Source of the DNA: Clostridiales bacterium
GTDB taxonomy: Bacteria > Bacillota > Clostridia > Christensenellales > Aristaeellaceae
NCBI GenBank assembly: GCA_004555155.1
Contig: SFJH01000012.1
Span: forward strand, 1-46,714
Length of the DNA: 46,714 nucleotides
Direction of reading: 5' to 3'
In this document: positions 31,385-39,703 of the stretch, in pieces
How positions within the stretch are numbered: the stretch's first letter is position 1
How the letters are laid out: every line of letters starts with the position of its first letter
Translations under genes and position numbers: made by a program
Notes under the pieces: model-generated
Database searches by the model: none
What the model was told of the DNA's origin: nothing
Seen by the model: the letters and a program-made list of their open reading frames with translations, nothing else

Positions 31385-31449
31385 AGCGTTACCGCCTCTC
31401 ACTTGTGTCTGTTGTGCAGTAAAAATAGCAGACATAACTATACTCTTTT

Positions 31450-31478
31450 ATTATATCGTGATTTGGTCGATCTTTCAA
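31450..31478 (-). promoter_or_regulatory. Promoter of the acidic-protein gene
   Basis: Minus strand: TTGAAA (31478-31473), a 17-bp spacer and a perfect TATAAT (31455-31450). Confidence 0.8.
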
Positions 31479-31586
31479 CCCTTGTCGGGCATAAGCCCAA
31501 AAATATTTACGAAAGCATGTCAAAAGGTCACAGATTCGATTTTTTGCATACAATAAAATCGAAATTGACCTTCGGGAGGGGATTTT

Positions 31587-31805
31587 ATGGCAACTCCAAG
31601 GGAAATTCTGCGCCGTGCACGCGGGCGATCGACGGGCGGGACGGTCCGGCCGACGCCGCAGCCGGCTCCGGTTCCGGCGCGCGCAGAGGCGGACGGCGGG
31701 CCGGTTGAACGGCAGGCAATTCCGCAGCCCGTGCGGGGAAACTCCGTCTATCATCAGCTGATGCTGCGGCACGATCGCGTGAATTCCAGCCATCTGCGGG
31801 GATAA
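31587..31805 (+). CDS. Small hypothetical protein, 72 residues
   Basis: An Arg/Pro-rich 72-residue protein starting ATPREILRRARGRSTGG, with a Pro/Ala linker (TPQPAPVPARAEA) and a C-terminal segment GNSVYHQLMLRHDRVNSSHL that looks folded or helical. GGGAGGGG lies five bases before the ATG, a strong ribosome site. It is followed 45 bases later by another unknown gene on the same strand and diverges from the acidic-protein gene. I recognise no family. Confidence 0.6.
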   Translation: MATPREILRRARGRSTGGTVRPTPQPAPVPARAEADGGPVERQAIPQPVRGNSVYHQLMLRHDRVNSSHLRG

Positions 31806-31850
31806 TCCGCAGCCTGCGCGCATAGGCATGAGCAGGAGGAGGGACGGACG

Positions 31851-32903
<1,053 letters not shown>

Positions 32904-32927
32904 TTCACGGAATGGCGATCTGATGCT

Positions 32928-32960
32928 GCACCCGGTGCGGAATTGCCGCGCATCGGGTGC
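32928..32960 (+). terminator. Hairpin after the poly-Glu gene
   Basis: Imperfect stem of GCACCCGGTGCGG and CCGCGCATCGGGTGC around AATTG, followed by AAATTAAC. The weak tail gives moderate support. Confidence 0.55.
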
Positions 32961-32977
32961 AAATTAACAAATATTCG

Positions 32978-33006
32978 TTGAAAAAACCTCCGTTTTCTGC
33001 TAATCT
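32978..33006 (+). promoter_or_regulatory. Promoter of glyS
   Basis: TTGAAA (32978-32983), a 17-bp spacer and TAATCT (33001-33006). Only about 35 bases separate it from the ATG, leaving no room for a T-box leader. Confidence 0.6.
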
Positions 33007-33040
33007 TATAGACAGAAAACGAGAAAAGAAGGGTATTGAG

Positions 33041-34420
33041 ATGGCGAAACTTACGATGGATAAGCTGGTCGCGCTTTGCAAGAACCGCGGCTATATCTTT
33101 GCCGGCTCCGAGATCTATGGCGGCCTGGCGAATACCTGGGATTTCGGCCCCCTCGGCGTGGAGTTCAAGAACAACATCAAGCGCGCCTGGTGGCAGAAGT
33201 TCGTTCAGGAATCCCCCTACAACACCGGCCTGGACTGCGCGATTCTGATGAACCGCGAGGTGTGGGTGGCGTCCGGCCACGTCGGCGGCTTCAACGATCC
33301 GCTGATGGACTGCAAGGCCTGCAAGGCCCGCTTCCGCGCCGACAAGCTCATTGAGGACTTCACCAAGGGCGCAGAGACCGGCGACGGCTGGACCAACGCC
33401 GAGCTGGAGAGCTACATCGCCGAGCACGACATCGTCTGCCCCGTCTGCGGCAAGAAGGATTTCACCGGCATCCGCCAGTTCAACCTGATGTTCAAGACCC
33501 ACGCGGGCGTGACCGAGGATTCCGCCAACGAGCTGTATCTGCGCCCCGAGACCGCGCAGGGCATCTTCGTCAACTTCCTCAACGCCATGCGCACCACCCG
33601 CAAGAAGCTGCCGGCCGGCATCTGCCAGATCGGCAAGTCCTTCCGCAACGAGATCACCCCCGGCAACTTCATCTTCCGCGTGCGCGAGTTCGAGCAGATG
33701 GAGCTGGAGTTCTTCTGCAAGCCCGGCGAGGATCTGGAGTGGTTCGAATACTGGCGCGCCTTCTGCCGCGACTGGCTGCTCTCCCTGGGCATGAAGGAGG
33801 AGAACCTGCGCCTGCGCGACCATGAGAAGGACAAGCTGGCCTTCTATTCCAAGGCGACCACCGACTTCGAGTACCTGTTCCCCTTCGGCTGGGGCGAGCT
33901 GTGGGGCATCGCGGACCGCACGGACTACGATCTGAAGCAGCACTCCGAGCACTCCGGCAAGGCGCTGGAATACATGGATCCCACCACCAACGAGAAGTTC
34001 ATCCCCTACTGCGTCGAGCCGTCCGTAGGCGTGGAGCGCCTGGTGCTCTCCTTCCTGTGCGACGCCTACGAGGAGCAGGAGCTGGAGGGCGGCGACGTGC
34101 GCACCGTGCTGCATCTGCATCCGGCGCTGGCGCCCTTCAAGGTGGCCGTCATGCCGCTTCAGAAAAACAAGCTGGGCGAGCAGGCCCGCGCGCTGTACGC
34201 GAAGCTGGCGAAGAAGTTCATGTGCGACTACGACGAGACTGGCTCCATCGGCAAGCGCTACCGCCGCCAGGACGAGATCGGCACGCCCTACTGCATCTGC
34301 GTGGATTTCGACACCGAGGCCACCGGCAATGTCACCGTTCGCGACCGCGATACGATGCAGCAGGAGGTCGTCGCCATCGACAATCTGATTCCCTGGCTGG
34401 AGAAGAAGCTCGAGTTCTGA
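33041..34420 (+). CDS. glyS: Glycyl-tRNA synthetase, homodimeric type
   Basis: A 459-residue class II synthetase that charges tRNA-Gly with glycine, of the alpha2 (eukaryote/archaea-like, also Firmicutes) form rather than the alpha2beta2 GlyQ/GlyS form. The start at 33041 (MAKLTMDKLVALCKNRGYIF) fits the family; the longer frame adds 28 unrelated residues. Signatures are IYGGLANTWDFGPLGVEFKNN, motif 2 with FRNEITPGNFIFRVREFEQME, motif 3 with EPSVGVERLVLSFL, and the C-terminal anticodon-binding domain (APFKVAVMPLQKNKLGEQA). An insertion carries CKAC and CPVC pairs that may bind zinc. Codon use is strongly biased to a few codons (AAG, CTG, TTC), consistent with high expression. It is monocistronic. 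Confidence 0.95.
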   Translation: MAKLTMDKLVALCKNRGYIFAGSEIYGGLANTWDFGPLGVEFKNNIKRAWWQKFVQESPYNTGLDCAILMNREVWVASGHVGGFNDPLMDCKACKARFRADKLIEDFTKGAETGDGWTNAELESYIAEHDIVCPVCGKKDFTGIRQFNLMFKTHAGVTEDSANELYLRPETAQGIFVNFLNAMRTTRKKLPAGICQIGKSFRNEITPGNFIFRVREFEQMELEFFCKPGEDLEWFEYWRAFCRDWLLSLGMKEENLRLRDHEKDKLAFYSKATTDFEYLFPFGWGELWGIADRTDYDLKQHSEHSGKALEYMDPTTNEKFIPYCVEPSVGVERLVLSFLCDAYEEQELEGGDVRTVLHLHPALAPFKVAVMPLQKNKLGEQARALYAKLAKKFMCDYDETGSIGKRYRRQDEIGTPYCICVDFDTEATGNVTVRDRDTMQQEVVAIDNLIPWLEKKLEF

Positions 34421-34439
34421 TTCCCCGCCATCCCAATGA

Positions 34440-34467
34440 AAAGCCCCGGCCACAGCGCCGGGGCTTT
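34440..34467 (+). terminator. Terminator after glyS
   Basis: An 11-bp stem AAAGCCCCGGC/GCCGGGGCTTT with a 6-base loop. The next 180 bases (34468-34648) hold no gene, only a small GAAAACC/GGTTTTC hairpin near 34493-34510. Confidence 0.85.
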
Positions 34468-34648
34468 CAGCTTCTCAAAAAGATCTTTTGGAAAACCTCA
34501 CGGTTTTCAGACGGTTCGGCGTGGGGTTTTCCGACGGCCCGAAGCCCCGGAGCTTCGCGTTCTTAAAAGAGGCCGGCGCCGGAATTTTCATCCTCCATGC
34601 CGTTCGGGAAAAATGTCTCAGGAGCCGGATGGGGCGGAAAAAAGGAAA

Positions 34649-34681
34649 CGCCCCCGCCGGCGAAAGAGGCCGGAGGGGGCG
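34649..34681 (-). terminator. Terminator of the small secreted-protein gene
   Basis: Minus strand: a CGCCCCC-rich stem with CCGGC/GCCGG pairing, followed by GTTTCCTTTTTT. Confidence 0.85.
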
Positions 34682-34696
34682 GATCAGGACAGGCGG

Positions 34697-35170
34697 TCAT
34701 TCCAAGCCCGCCGATTCCATGATGGTGGCGGCCAGCAGCATGTTTTCGGCGTCGGACTGGGGCAGGAAGAGAAGGTTGAGAACCGTGCCGTCGAACAGGG
34801 TGGCGCAGCCGCTGCAATCGGCGTCGGTGAAATTGTACGTCAGGAAACCTGCGCTTTCGCCGTCGCTGACGGAAGTGCGCAGCTCAATCTCGGGTCGGGA
34901 CGAGAGCGACGCTTCCAGCTCGGACAGATCGGCGCAGCCGGTGTTCCAGCGCTGAACGTACATCAGCCGCGCGCCGTCAGCGCTGCCGAGGCAGTAGATG
35001 AAGCCGGCCTCGGAGAGCTCGGGCGCGACGTCGTAGCGCACCCAATCGGCGGGCAGGGAGAGCGAGAATCCGTCCTCGAATGCCACGCGGACGCTTTCGC
35101 AGACGTCTTCGGCAGTGGCCGGGGCAATCAGCGCGATCAGCGCCAGCAGACAGCAAATCATTTTTTTCAT
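34697..35170 (-). CDS. Secreted hypothetical protein, 157 residues
   Basis: A signal peptide (KKMICCLLALIALIAPATAED, cleavage near residue 20) precedes a mature domain of about 137 residues with alternating hydrophobic strands: VRVAFEDGFSLSLPADWVRYDV, AGFIYCLGSADGARLMYVQRW, FLTYNFTDADCSGCATLF. The pattern resembles the small alpha/beta proteins seen as secreted surface proteins in gut Clostridia; the ADW phrase is like that of PsbP/DUF1795-type domains, which I offer only as a possibility. AGGAG lies 10 bases before the ATG. It is monocistronic with a strong terminator. Function unknown. Confidence 0.7.
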   Translation of the reverse strand: MKKMICCLLALIALIAPATAEDVCESVRVAFEDGFSLSLPADWVRYDVAPELSEAGFIYCLGSADGARLMYVQRWNTGCADLSELEASLSSRPEIELRTSVSDGESAGFLTYNFTDADCSGCATLFDGTVLNLLFLPQSDAENMLLAATIMESAGLE

Positions 35171-35244
35171 GAATGTGATCTCCTGAGAAGTTCGTTTTGA
35201 TCATTATATCATGCGCGTCAAGGGGGCTTTTTTCCGCCGCCTTA

Positions 35245-35275
35245 TTGACTCTCACATGGTGGGAGGCGCTACAAT
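35245..35275 (+). promoter_or_regulatory. MerR-type promoter with 19-bp spacer and dyad operator
   Basis: TTGACT (35245-35250) and TACAAT (35270-35275) are separated by 19 bp rather than 17, the hallmark of MerR-family activated promoters. The spacer carries the dyad CTCACATGGTGGGAG (CTC-A-CA / TG-G-GAG), similar in layout to BmrR-type operators. Confidence 0.85.
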
Positions 35276-35317
35276 ATCCGTGAGCTCAGAAAACCGACAG
35301 ATCTGGAGGAGAACAGT

Positions 35318-36136
35318 ATGCTGAAAATTGGAGAATTCTCGAAGCTGTCCAGAATCAGCATCCGCATGCTGCGCCATTACGATGAGACCGGCCTGCTGCG
35401 GCCTACGGAGATCGATCGCTTTACCGGCTACCGGTATTACTGCGAAGATCAGCTTCCCGTAGCCGGGCGCATCGCCGCGCTGAAGGACATGGGCTTCGGA
35501 GTCGCCGCCATTGGCGGAATTCTGAAGCACTACGATGATCCGGATGCCGTGGACGGTTTTCTCCGCGTAAAACAGGCGGAGCTGAGCGAATTGCTGGAAC
35601 AGACGCAATATCGGCTGCGGCTGCTGGAGACGGCCCGGGAGAAGCTGAGAAAGGATGACGACGCCATGAAATACAACGTTACTTTGAAGACCCTGCCCGA
35701 GCGCTATGCCGCCTGCGTGCGCATGACGATTCCCAGCTACGATCATGAAGGAATGCTGTGGGAGATGCTGGTTCGCGAGACGGCGCCGCTGAAGCTTGCG
35801 GCAGACAATCCGTGCTATTGCTGCGTGACCTTCCTGGACGGGGAATACAGGGAGAGCGACGTGGACGTGGAGGCCTCGAAGACCGTAAAGGGAAGCTATC
35901 CGGACACGGAGCACGTTCGCTTCAGAACCCTGCCTCCGGTGACCTTTGCCTCCGCGGTGTGCAAGGGCAGCTACAGCCAGATCGGCGCGGTCAACGAGGT
36001 CATCGCCCAATGGGTGCGGGAGAACGGCTATGTCTACGACGGCCATCCCTTCAACATCTATCACGTGAGCCCCCATGAGACCTCCAATCCGGACGAGTTC
36101 GTCACGGAAATCTGCTATCCGGTCCGCAGGGGATAA
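35318..36136 (+). CDS. MerR family regulator with GyrI-like effector domain
   Basis: A 272-residue regulator of the BmrR/multidrug-sensor subgroup. Residues 1-70 are the winged helix-turn-helix (LKIGEFSKLSRISIRMLRHYDETGLLRPTEID, GYRYY), 75-110 the dimerising coiled coil (LELLEQTQYRLRLLET-like), and 115-272 a GyrI-like/AraC effector-binding domain (YNVTLKTLPERYAACVRMTI, KGSYSQIGAVNEVIAQWV, FVTEICYPV) that normally senses hydrophobic cations or drugs. MerR proteins bind the over-long spacer and untwist the DNA so that RNA polymerase can engage. Its own promoter is of that form, so autoactivation is likely. GGAGGAG precedes the ATG. The only gene downstream on the same strand is the small membrane protein, not a recognisable efflux pump. 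Confidence 0.9.
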   Translation: MLKIGEFSKLSRISIRMLRHYDETGLLRPTEIDRFTGYRYYCEDQLPVAGRIAALKDMGFGVAAIGGILKHYDDPDAVDGFLRVKQAELSELLEQTQYRLRLLETAREKLRKDDDAMKYNVTLKTLPERYAACVRMTIPSYDHEGMLWEMLVRETAPLKLAADNPCYCCVTFLDGEYRESDVDVEASKTVKGSYPDTEHVRFRTLPPVTFASAVCKGSYSQIGAVNEVIAQWVRENGYVYDGHPFNIYHVSPHETSNPDEFVTEICYPVRRG

Positions 36137-36162
36137 CGCCAGGCGCCGCGGACAGTCCGCAC

Positions 36163-36206
36163 CCTTTTCCGGCGGGCGCATAGGATAGAATGGAATCCGG
36201 AAAAGG
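36163..36206 (+). promoter_or_regulatory. Inverted repeat covering a ribosome site
   Basis: CCTTTTCCGG (36163-36172) is perfectly complementary to CCGGAAAAGG (36197-36206), and the right arm contains most of the AAAAGGAG ribosome site of the next gene. A TAGAAT -10-like box (36186-36191) lies in the loop. Read-through RNA from merR would fold and hide the site; RNA started locally would not contain the left arm. Confidence 0.6.
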
Positions 36207-36215
36207 AGTGATTTC

Positions 36216-36458
36216 ATGAATATCCAGGAAACCTGCTGGAGAGACAAGTGCAATATGCCGTGCCTCAGCCGGGTGCTCTGCTTCTTTACGCTGCTGCTTG
36301 TGCTGACGATTGGATTGATTCTCGGCGCGATCTTTGCCGAGCGGATTTTCAGTGCGCTGGCCGCTGTGATCGTGTTCGCGGTAACCATGGCGGTGGTGAT
36401 CATCGCGCTGCTGATCTTCCGAAACTGCCGCTGCTGCCGGTATGGCCGCGAGGAATGA
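36216..36458 (+). CDS. Small two-helix Cys-flanked membrane protein
   Basis: 80 residues with two adjacent hydrophobic segments (about 18-40 and 44-67; LCFFTLLLVLTIGLILGAIF and LAAVIVFAVTMAVVIIALLIF). The cysteine-rich short termini are CWRDKCNMPC before the helices and CRCCRYG after them, both predicted on the same side. AAAGGAG lies eight bases before the ATG. Cys clusters at both ends suggest metal binding or disulfide linkage. It sits 79 bases downstream of merR and is the only possible co-regulated partner in the window. I recognise no family. Confidence 0.65.
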   Translation: MNIQETCWRDKCNMPCLSRVLCFFTLLLVLTIGLILGAIFAERIFSALAAVIVFAVTMAVVIIALLIFRNCRCCRYGREE

Positions 36459-36474
36459 TCGCTGAATCGTCCCA

Positions 36475-36506
36475 GGGAGCCCTTCCAATGCATTGGAAGG
36501 GCTCCC
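36475..36506. terminator. Perfect 16-bp palindrome terminator
   Basis: GGGAGCCCTTCCAATG and its exact complement form a continuous dyad, followed by GTTTGTGCGG. Confidence 0.8.
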
Positions 36507-36541
36507 GTTTGTGCGGTTAATTATGCGTTCAAAGGCGAACA

Positions 36542-36576
36542 GGAAAATTGACAACCGGAGAATTTTCCACTATACT
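36542..36576 (+). promoter_or_regulatory. Consensus promoter with flanking operator-like repeat
   Basis: TTGACA (36548-36553), a 17-bp spacer and TATACT (36571-36576). GGAAAATT (36542-36549) and AATTTTCC (36561-36568) form a perfect 8-bp inverted repeat around the -35 box, a good candidate repressor site for the three-gene operon downstream. Confidence 0.8.
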
Positions 36577-36603
36577 ATATTACATTGAAAAACAAAGGAT
36601 GCG

Positions 36604-37365
36604 ATGCGCATGATCTACAAGTGGGATCTGACCATTCCGCAGCTCAGCGGCAGCAAGACCCGCAAGGGCTACATCTATCTGCCGGATTACTATGAGGACG
36701 AGCCTGCGCGGCGGTTCCCGGTGATGTACATGTTCGACGGCCACAACGTCTTCTTCGACAGCGACGCCACCTACGGCAAGTCCTGGGGCATGAACAGCTA
36801 CATGGGCTGGACGCGCAAGCCGCTGATCATCGTGGCCATCGAGTGCAACCACGAGGGCAATCAGCGCCTGATCGAATACTCGCCGCTGAGTTACGAAAAC
36901 ACGACGCTGGGCAAGGTTCAGGGCAAGGGCAAGGTCTATATGGACTGGATGGTGAACGAGCTCAAGCCGGTCATCGACGCCAAGCTGCGCACGATGCCGG
37001 ATCGGGAGCATACGATCGTCTGCGGCTCCTCCATGGGCGGACTGATGGCGCTGTACGGCGCGGTGGAATACAACCATGTGTTTCAGCGCGCGGCCTGTCT
37101 GTCGCCCAGCCTCTGGATTTCGCCGGCCAAGATCGTGCGCATGATCTCCAGAGCGCAGATCAAGAACGATACCTGTATCTATCTGGACTACGGCAGCGAG
37201 GAGATCTACAATCATGCCGCTTCGGCGGAGGCGCTGATTTCCGTAGCGCACCATCTGCTGAGCAAGCGGGTGAATCTGGCGTTCCGCATCGTGCCCGGCG
37301 GCACGCACTGCGAGGCGTGCTGGGAACAGCAGGTGCCGATCTTCATGGATTGCCTGGGACTGTAA
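36604..37365 (+). CDS. Alpha/beta-hydrolase, esterase family (first copy)
   Basis: A 253-residue hydrolase of the esterase-D/enterochelin-esterase-like superfamily. The oxyanion segment is FPVMYMFDGHNVFFD, the nucleophile elbow GSSMGG is preceded by TIVC, the acid is likely in YLDYGSEE and the histidine in PGGTHCEACWEQQVP, a phrase typical of this group. No signal peptide. Two ATGs are possible (36604 and 36610); AAAGGATG favours the first. It leads an operon with a second hydrolase 32 bases downstream and an ATP-grasp protein, driven by a near-consensus promoter. The substrate (ester, acyl-peptide or sugar ester) cannot be read from sequence. Confidence 0.8.
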   Translation: MRMIYKWDLTIPQLSGSKTRKGYIYLPDYYEDEPARRFPVMYMFDGHNVFFDSDATYGKSWGMNSYMGWTRKPLIIVAIECNHEGNQRLIEYSPLSYENTTLGKVQGKGKVYMDWMVNELKPVIDAKLRTMPDREHTIVCGSSMGGLMALYGAVEYNHVFQRAACLSPSLWISPAKIVRMISRAQIKNDTCIYLDYGSEEIYNHAASAEALISVAHHLLSKRVNLAFRIVPGGTHCEACWEQQVPIFMDCLGL

Positions 37366-37397
37366 TCGATCAGATCAATGGATGGGGGAGTGATCCG

Positions 37398-38150
37398 ATG
37401 GAAATTCGTTACTACAAGCATTACAGCAGCCATCTGAACCGCGACATGGAATTCAAGATCTACGGCCACCGGGGCAAGCCGGTGCTGTTTATTCCCTGCC
37501 AGGCGGGGCGGTTCTGGGACTTCGAGGCCTTTCACATGATCGACGTGTGGGCCAAGTGGATCGAGGCGGGCTTTGTGACCGTCTATTCCATGGATACGAT
37601 CGACGGCGAGACCTACGCCAACCTCGGCGGCGACTGCGCCTGGCGCGTGCAGCAGCATGAGCGCTGGTATCATTATGCGGTGGACGAGCTGGTGCCCACC
37701 ATCCGCCACCTGAGCGGCGAGCGGAACTTCTGCGATTATCCGATCATGACCTTCGGATGCTCGATGGGCGCGACCCATGCGGCGAACCTGTTCTTCCGCC
37801 GGCCGGATCTGTTTGGATCGGTGCTGGCGCTGTCGGGCCTGTACGATCCCGGCAATTTCTTCGGAAACTATATGGACGAGACACTGTACAACAATTCTCC
37901 GAATCTGTATCTGGCCAACATGCCCTTCGACCATCCCTATATCTCCATGTACAATCAGCGCAAGATGATCTTCTGCGTGGGTCAGGGCGCGTGGGAGGAC
38001 GAGCTGAAGGCCAGCACGGGCCGCCTTGCCCAGGTCTGCCGGGACAAGGGCATTCACGCGCAGGTGGATTTCTGGGGCCACGACGTCAACCACGATTGGG
38101 ACTGGTGGTTCAGGCAGGTCGAACACTACGCGCCTCAGCTCATCTTCTGA
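37398..38150 (+). CDS. Alpha/beta-hydrolase, esterase family (second copy)
   Basis: A 250-residue relative of the preceding protein, with a different N-terminus (EIRYYKHYSSHLNRDMEFKIY) and GKPVLFIPCQAGRFWDFE. The nucleophile elbow is GCSMGA, and the probable catalytic histidine is in WGHDVNHDW, close to the C-terminus. The start at 37398 has GGGGGAG upstream; the frame is open much further upstream only as a shadow of the first hydrolase. Both copies lack a signal peptide. Two distinct serine hydrolases in one operon suggest sequential or substrate-specific steps, or one acting as an acyltransferase, rather than redundancy. Confidence 0.8.
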   Translation: MEIRYYKHYSSHLNRDMEFKIYGHRGKPVLFIPCQAGRFWDFEAFHMIDVWAKWIEAGFVTVYSMDTIDGETYANLGGDCAWRVQQHERWYHYAVDELVPTIRHLSGERNFCDYPIMTFGCSMGATHAANLFFRRPDLFGSVLALSGLYDPGNFFGNYMDETLYNNSPNLYLANMPFDHPYISMYNQRKMIFCVGQGAWEDELKASTGRLAQVCRDKGIHAQVDFWGHDVNHDWDWWFRQVEHYAPQLIF

Positions 38151-38201
38151 CGCCGCGTTCCATCCGGAGTACCAAGCATTCCAGCAAAGGAGAGCATACA
38201 A

Positions 38202-39398
38202 ATGAAGAATTTCATCTTTATTTCCCCGAACTTCCCGGAGACCTACTGGCATTTCTGCGCCGAGCTGAAGAAAAACGGCCTGCGCGTGCTGGGCATTGGC
38301 GACTGTCCCTATGATCAGCTCAAGCAGGAGCTGCGCGACAGCCTGGCGGATTACTACAAGGTCTCCAGCCTGGAGAACTACGATGAAGTGTTCCGCGCAG
38401 TGGCGTTTCTGACCTACAAGTTCGGCAAGATCGACTGGCTGGAGTCCAACAACGAATACTGGCTGGAGCGCGACGCCGCGCTGCGCACGGCCTTCAACAT
38501 CACCACCGGCCAGCAGACGCAGGACATGGATCGCATCAAGCACAAGTCCGCCATGAAGGCGTACTATGCCAAGGCGGGCATTCCCACGGCGCGCTATCAT
38601 CTGGTGCGGGAATACGAGGCGGCGAAGGCGTTCGCCAACGAGGTGGGCTATCCCGTGGTGGTCAAGCCGGACAACGGCGTGGGCGCGAACAATACCTACA
38701 AGCTGAAGTCCGACGCCGATCTGGACTATTTCTTCGCCACCAAGGACGACAACCTCTACATCATGGAGGAGTTCGTCAACGGCGAGGTGCGCACCTACGA
38801 TGCGATCATCGATTCCAAGGGCGAGCCGATCTTCGAGACCGGCAACGTCACGCCCCAGTCCATCATGGACATCGTCAACGACAACGACAATTCGACCTAC
38901 TATATCGTCAAGGAGCTCTCCGAGGAGATGAAGGATTTCGGCCACCGCACGGTGAAGTCCTTCGGCGTGAAGAGCCGCTTCGTGCACCTGGAGTTCTTCG
39001 TGCTCAAGGAGGATCAGCCGGGATTGGGCAAGAAGGGCGACATCCTGGGCCTAGAGGTCAACATGCGGCCCTCCGGCGGCTATTCTCCGGATATGTACGA
39101 TTTCTCCAACGAGGTGGACGTCTACAAGATCTGGGCGGATATGGTGGCCTTTGACCGCACCGACGTGCCGCTGGATCGCGCGCACCACTTCTGCGCCTTC
39201 TGCGGCCGCCGCGACGGCAAGAAGTTCGTCATGGATCACAACGCCGTCATGGCCAAGTACGGCGCGCACATCAAGATGAGCGGCCGCATCCCGGAGGCGC
39301 TCTCCGGCGCCATGGCGAACCAGATGTACATCGCCAATTTCGACACGGAGGAAGAGCTGAAGCAGTTCTACAAGGATCTGCTCACCTGCGTGGAATAA
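38202..39398 (+). CDS. ATP-grasp ligase
   Basis: A 398-residue ATP-grasp enzyme of the carbamoyl-phosphate-synthase/amino-acid-ligase type, which joins a carboxylate to an amine or similar nucleophile through an acyl phosphate. N-terminal preATP-grasp: FIFISPNFPETYWHFCAELKKNGLRVLGIG. ATP-binding half: DMDRIKHKSAMKAYYAKAGIPTAR and GYPVVVKPDNGVGANNTYKL. Active site: YIMEEFVNGEVRTYDAI, HLEFFVL and the metal-binding LEVNMRPSGGYSPDMYDF. A CAFC pair follows near residue 330. GGAG precedes the ATG, 51 bases after the second hydrolase. It is probably the synthetic partner in this operon, making an amide or peptide-like product. The product is unknown. Confidence 0.8.
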   Translation: MKNFIFISPNFPETYWHFCAELKKNGLRVLGIGDCPYDQLKQELRDSLADYYKVSSLENYDEVFRAVAFLTYKFGKIDWLESNNEYWLERDAALRTAFNITTGQQTQDMDRIKHKSAMKAYYAKAGIPTARYHLVREYEAAKAFANEVGYPVVVKPDNGVGANNTYKLKSDADLDYFFATKDDNLYIMEEFVNGEVRTYDAIIDSKGEPIFETGNVTPQSIMDIVNDNDNSTYYIVKELSEEMKDFGHRTVKSFGVKSRFVHLEFFVLKEDQPGLGKKGDILGLEVNMRPSGGYSPDMYDFSNEVDVYKIWADMVAFDRTDVPLDRAHHFCAFCGRRDGKKFVMDHNAVMAKYGAHIKMSGRIPEALSGAMANQMYIANFDTEEELKQFYKDLLTCVE

Positions 39399-39410
39399 CG
39401 ATGGAAGATG

Positions 39411-39450
39411 AAAACCGGGGCCTGCCGCATCGCGCGGAGACCCCGGTTTT
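39411..39450 (+). terminator. Terminator of the hydrolase/ATP-grasp operon
   Basis: AAAACCGGGG (39411-39420) pairs with CCCCGGTTTT (39441-39450), followed by GTGTATCTT. Confidence 0.85.
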
Positions 39451-39552
39451 GTGTATCTTGATCAGATATCGCCGCAATTCGGTGCTCCAACCTTCGTAAT
39501 TTGAACAAAATGCCCACGGGCGGGAGCGTTTTTTAGAATTTCGATTGGAATG

Positions 39553-39703
39553 TTGACAAGTTGTGTTGGATGTGTTAATATAAACATGTCGTGAAAAATG
39601 GATCGGATTGTGTGAAAGAAAAGGACACTCCGGCTGCGCCGTTTTTCCGTCTCTCGGTTCCAACGGGCTTCAAACCCGTGGAAAATAAAAGGAGGTAAAT
39701 TCC
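39553..39703 (+). promoter_or_regulatory. Promoter and long leader of the ABC importer
   Basis: A perfect TTGACA (39553-39558), a 17-bp spacer and TAATAT (39576-39581). A leader of about 115 bases follows, with an ACGGG/CCCGT hairpin (39663-39679) a few bases before an ideal AAAGGAGGT ribosome site. No coding region is seen in 39399-39703. The stretch 39451-39552 holds nothing recognisable beyond a weak GC dyad. Confidence 0.8.

Noticed and set aside
28772..31708. A 978-codon plus-strand frame with long Val/Leu/Ile stretches, looking like a membrane protein
   Set aside because: The hydrophobic runs are the complement of Asp/Glu codons on the other strand. The minus frame has the promoter, ribosome site, terminator and sensible domains.
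32904..33040. T-box leader in front of glycyl-tRNA synthetase
   Set aside because: The transcript leader is only about 35 bases and lacks the T-box sequence; the hairpin present belongs to the upstream gene end.
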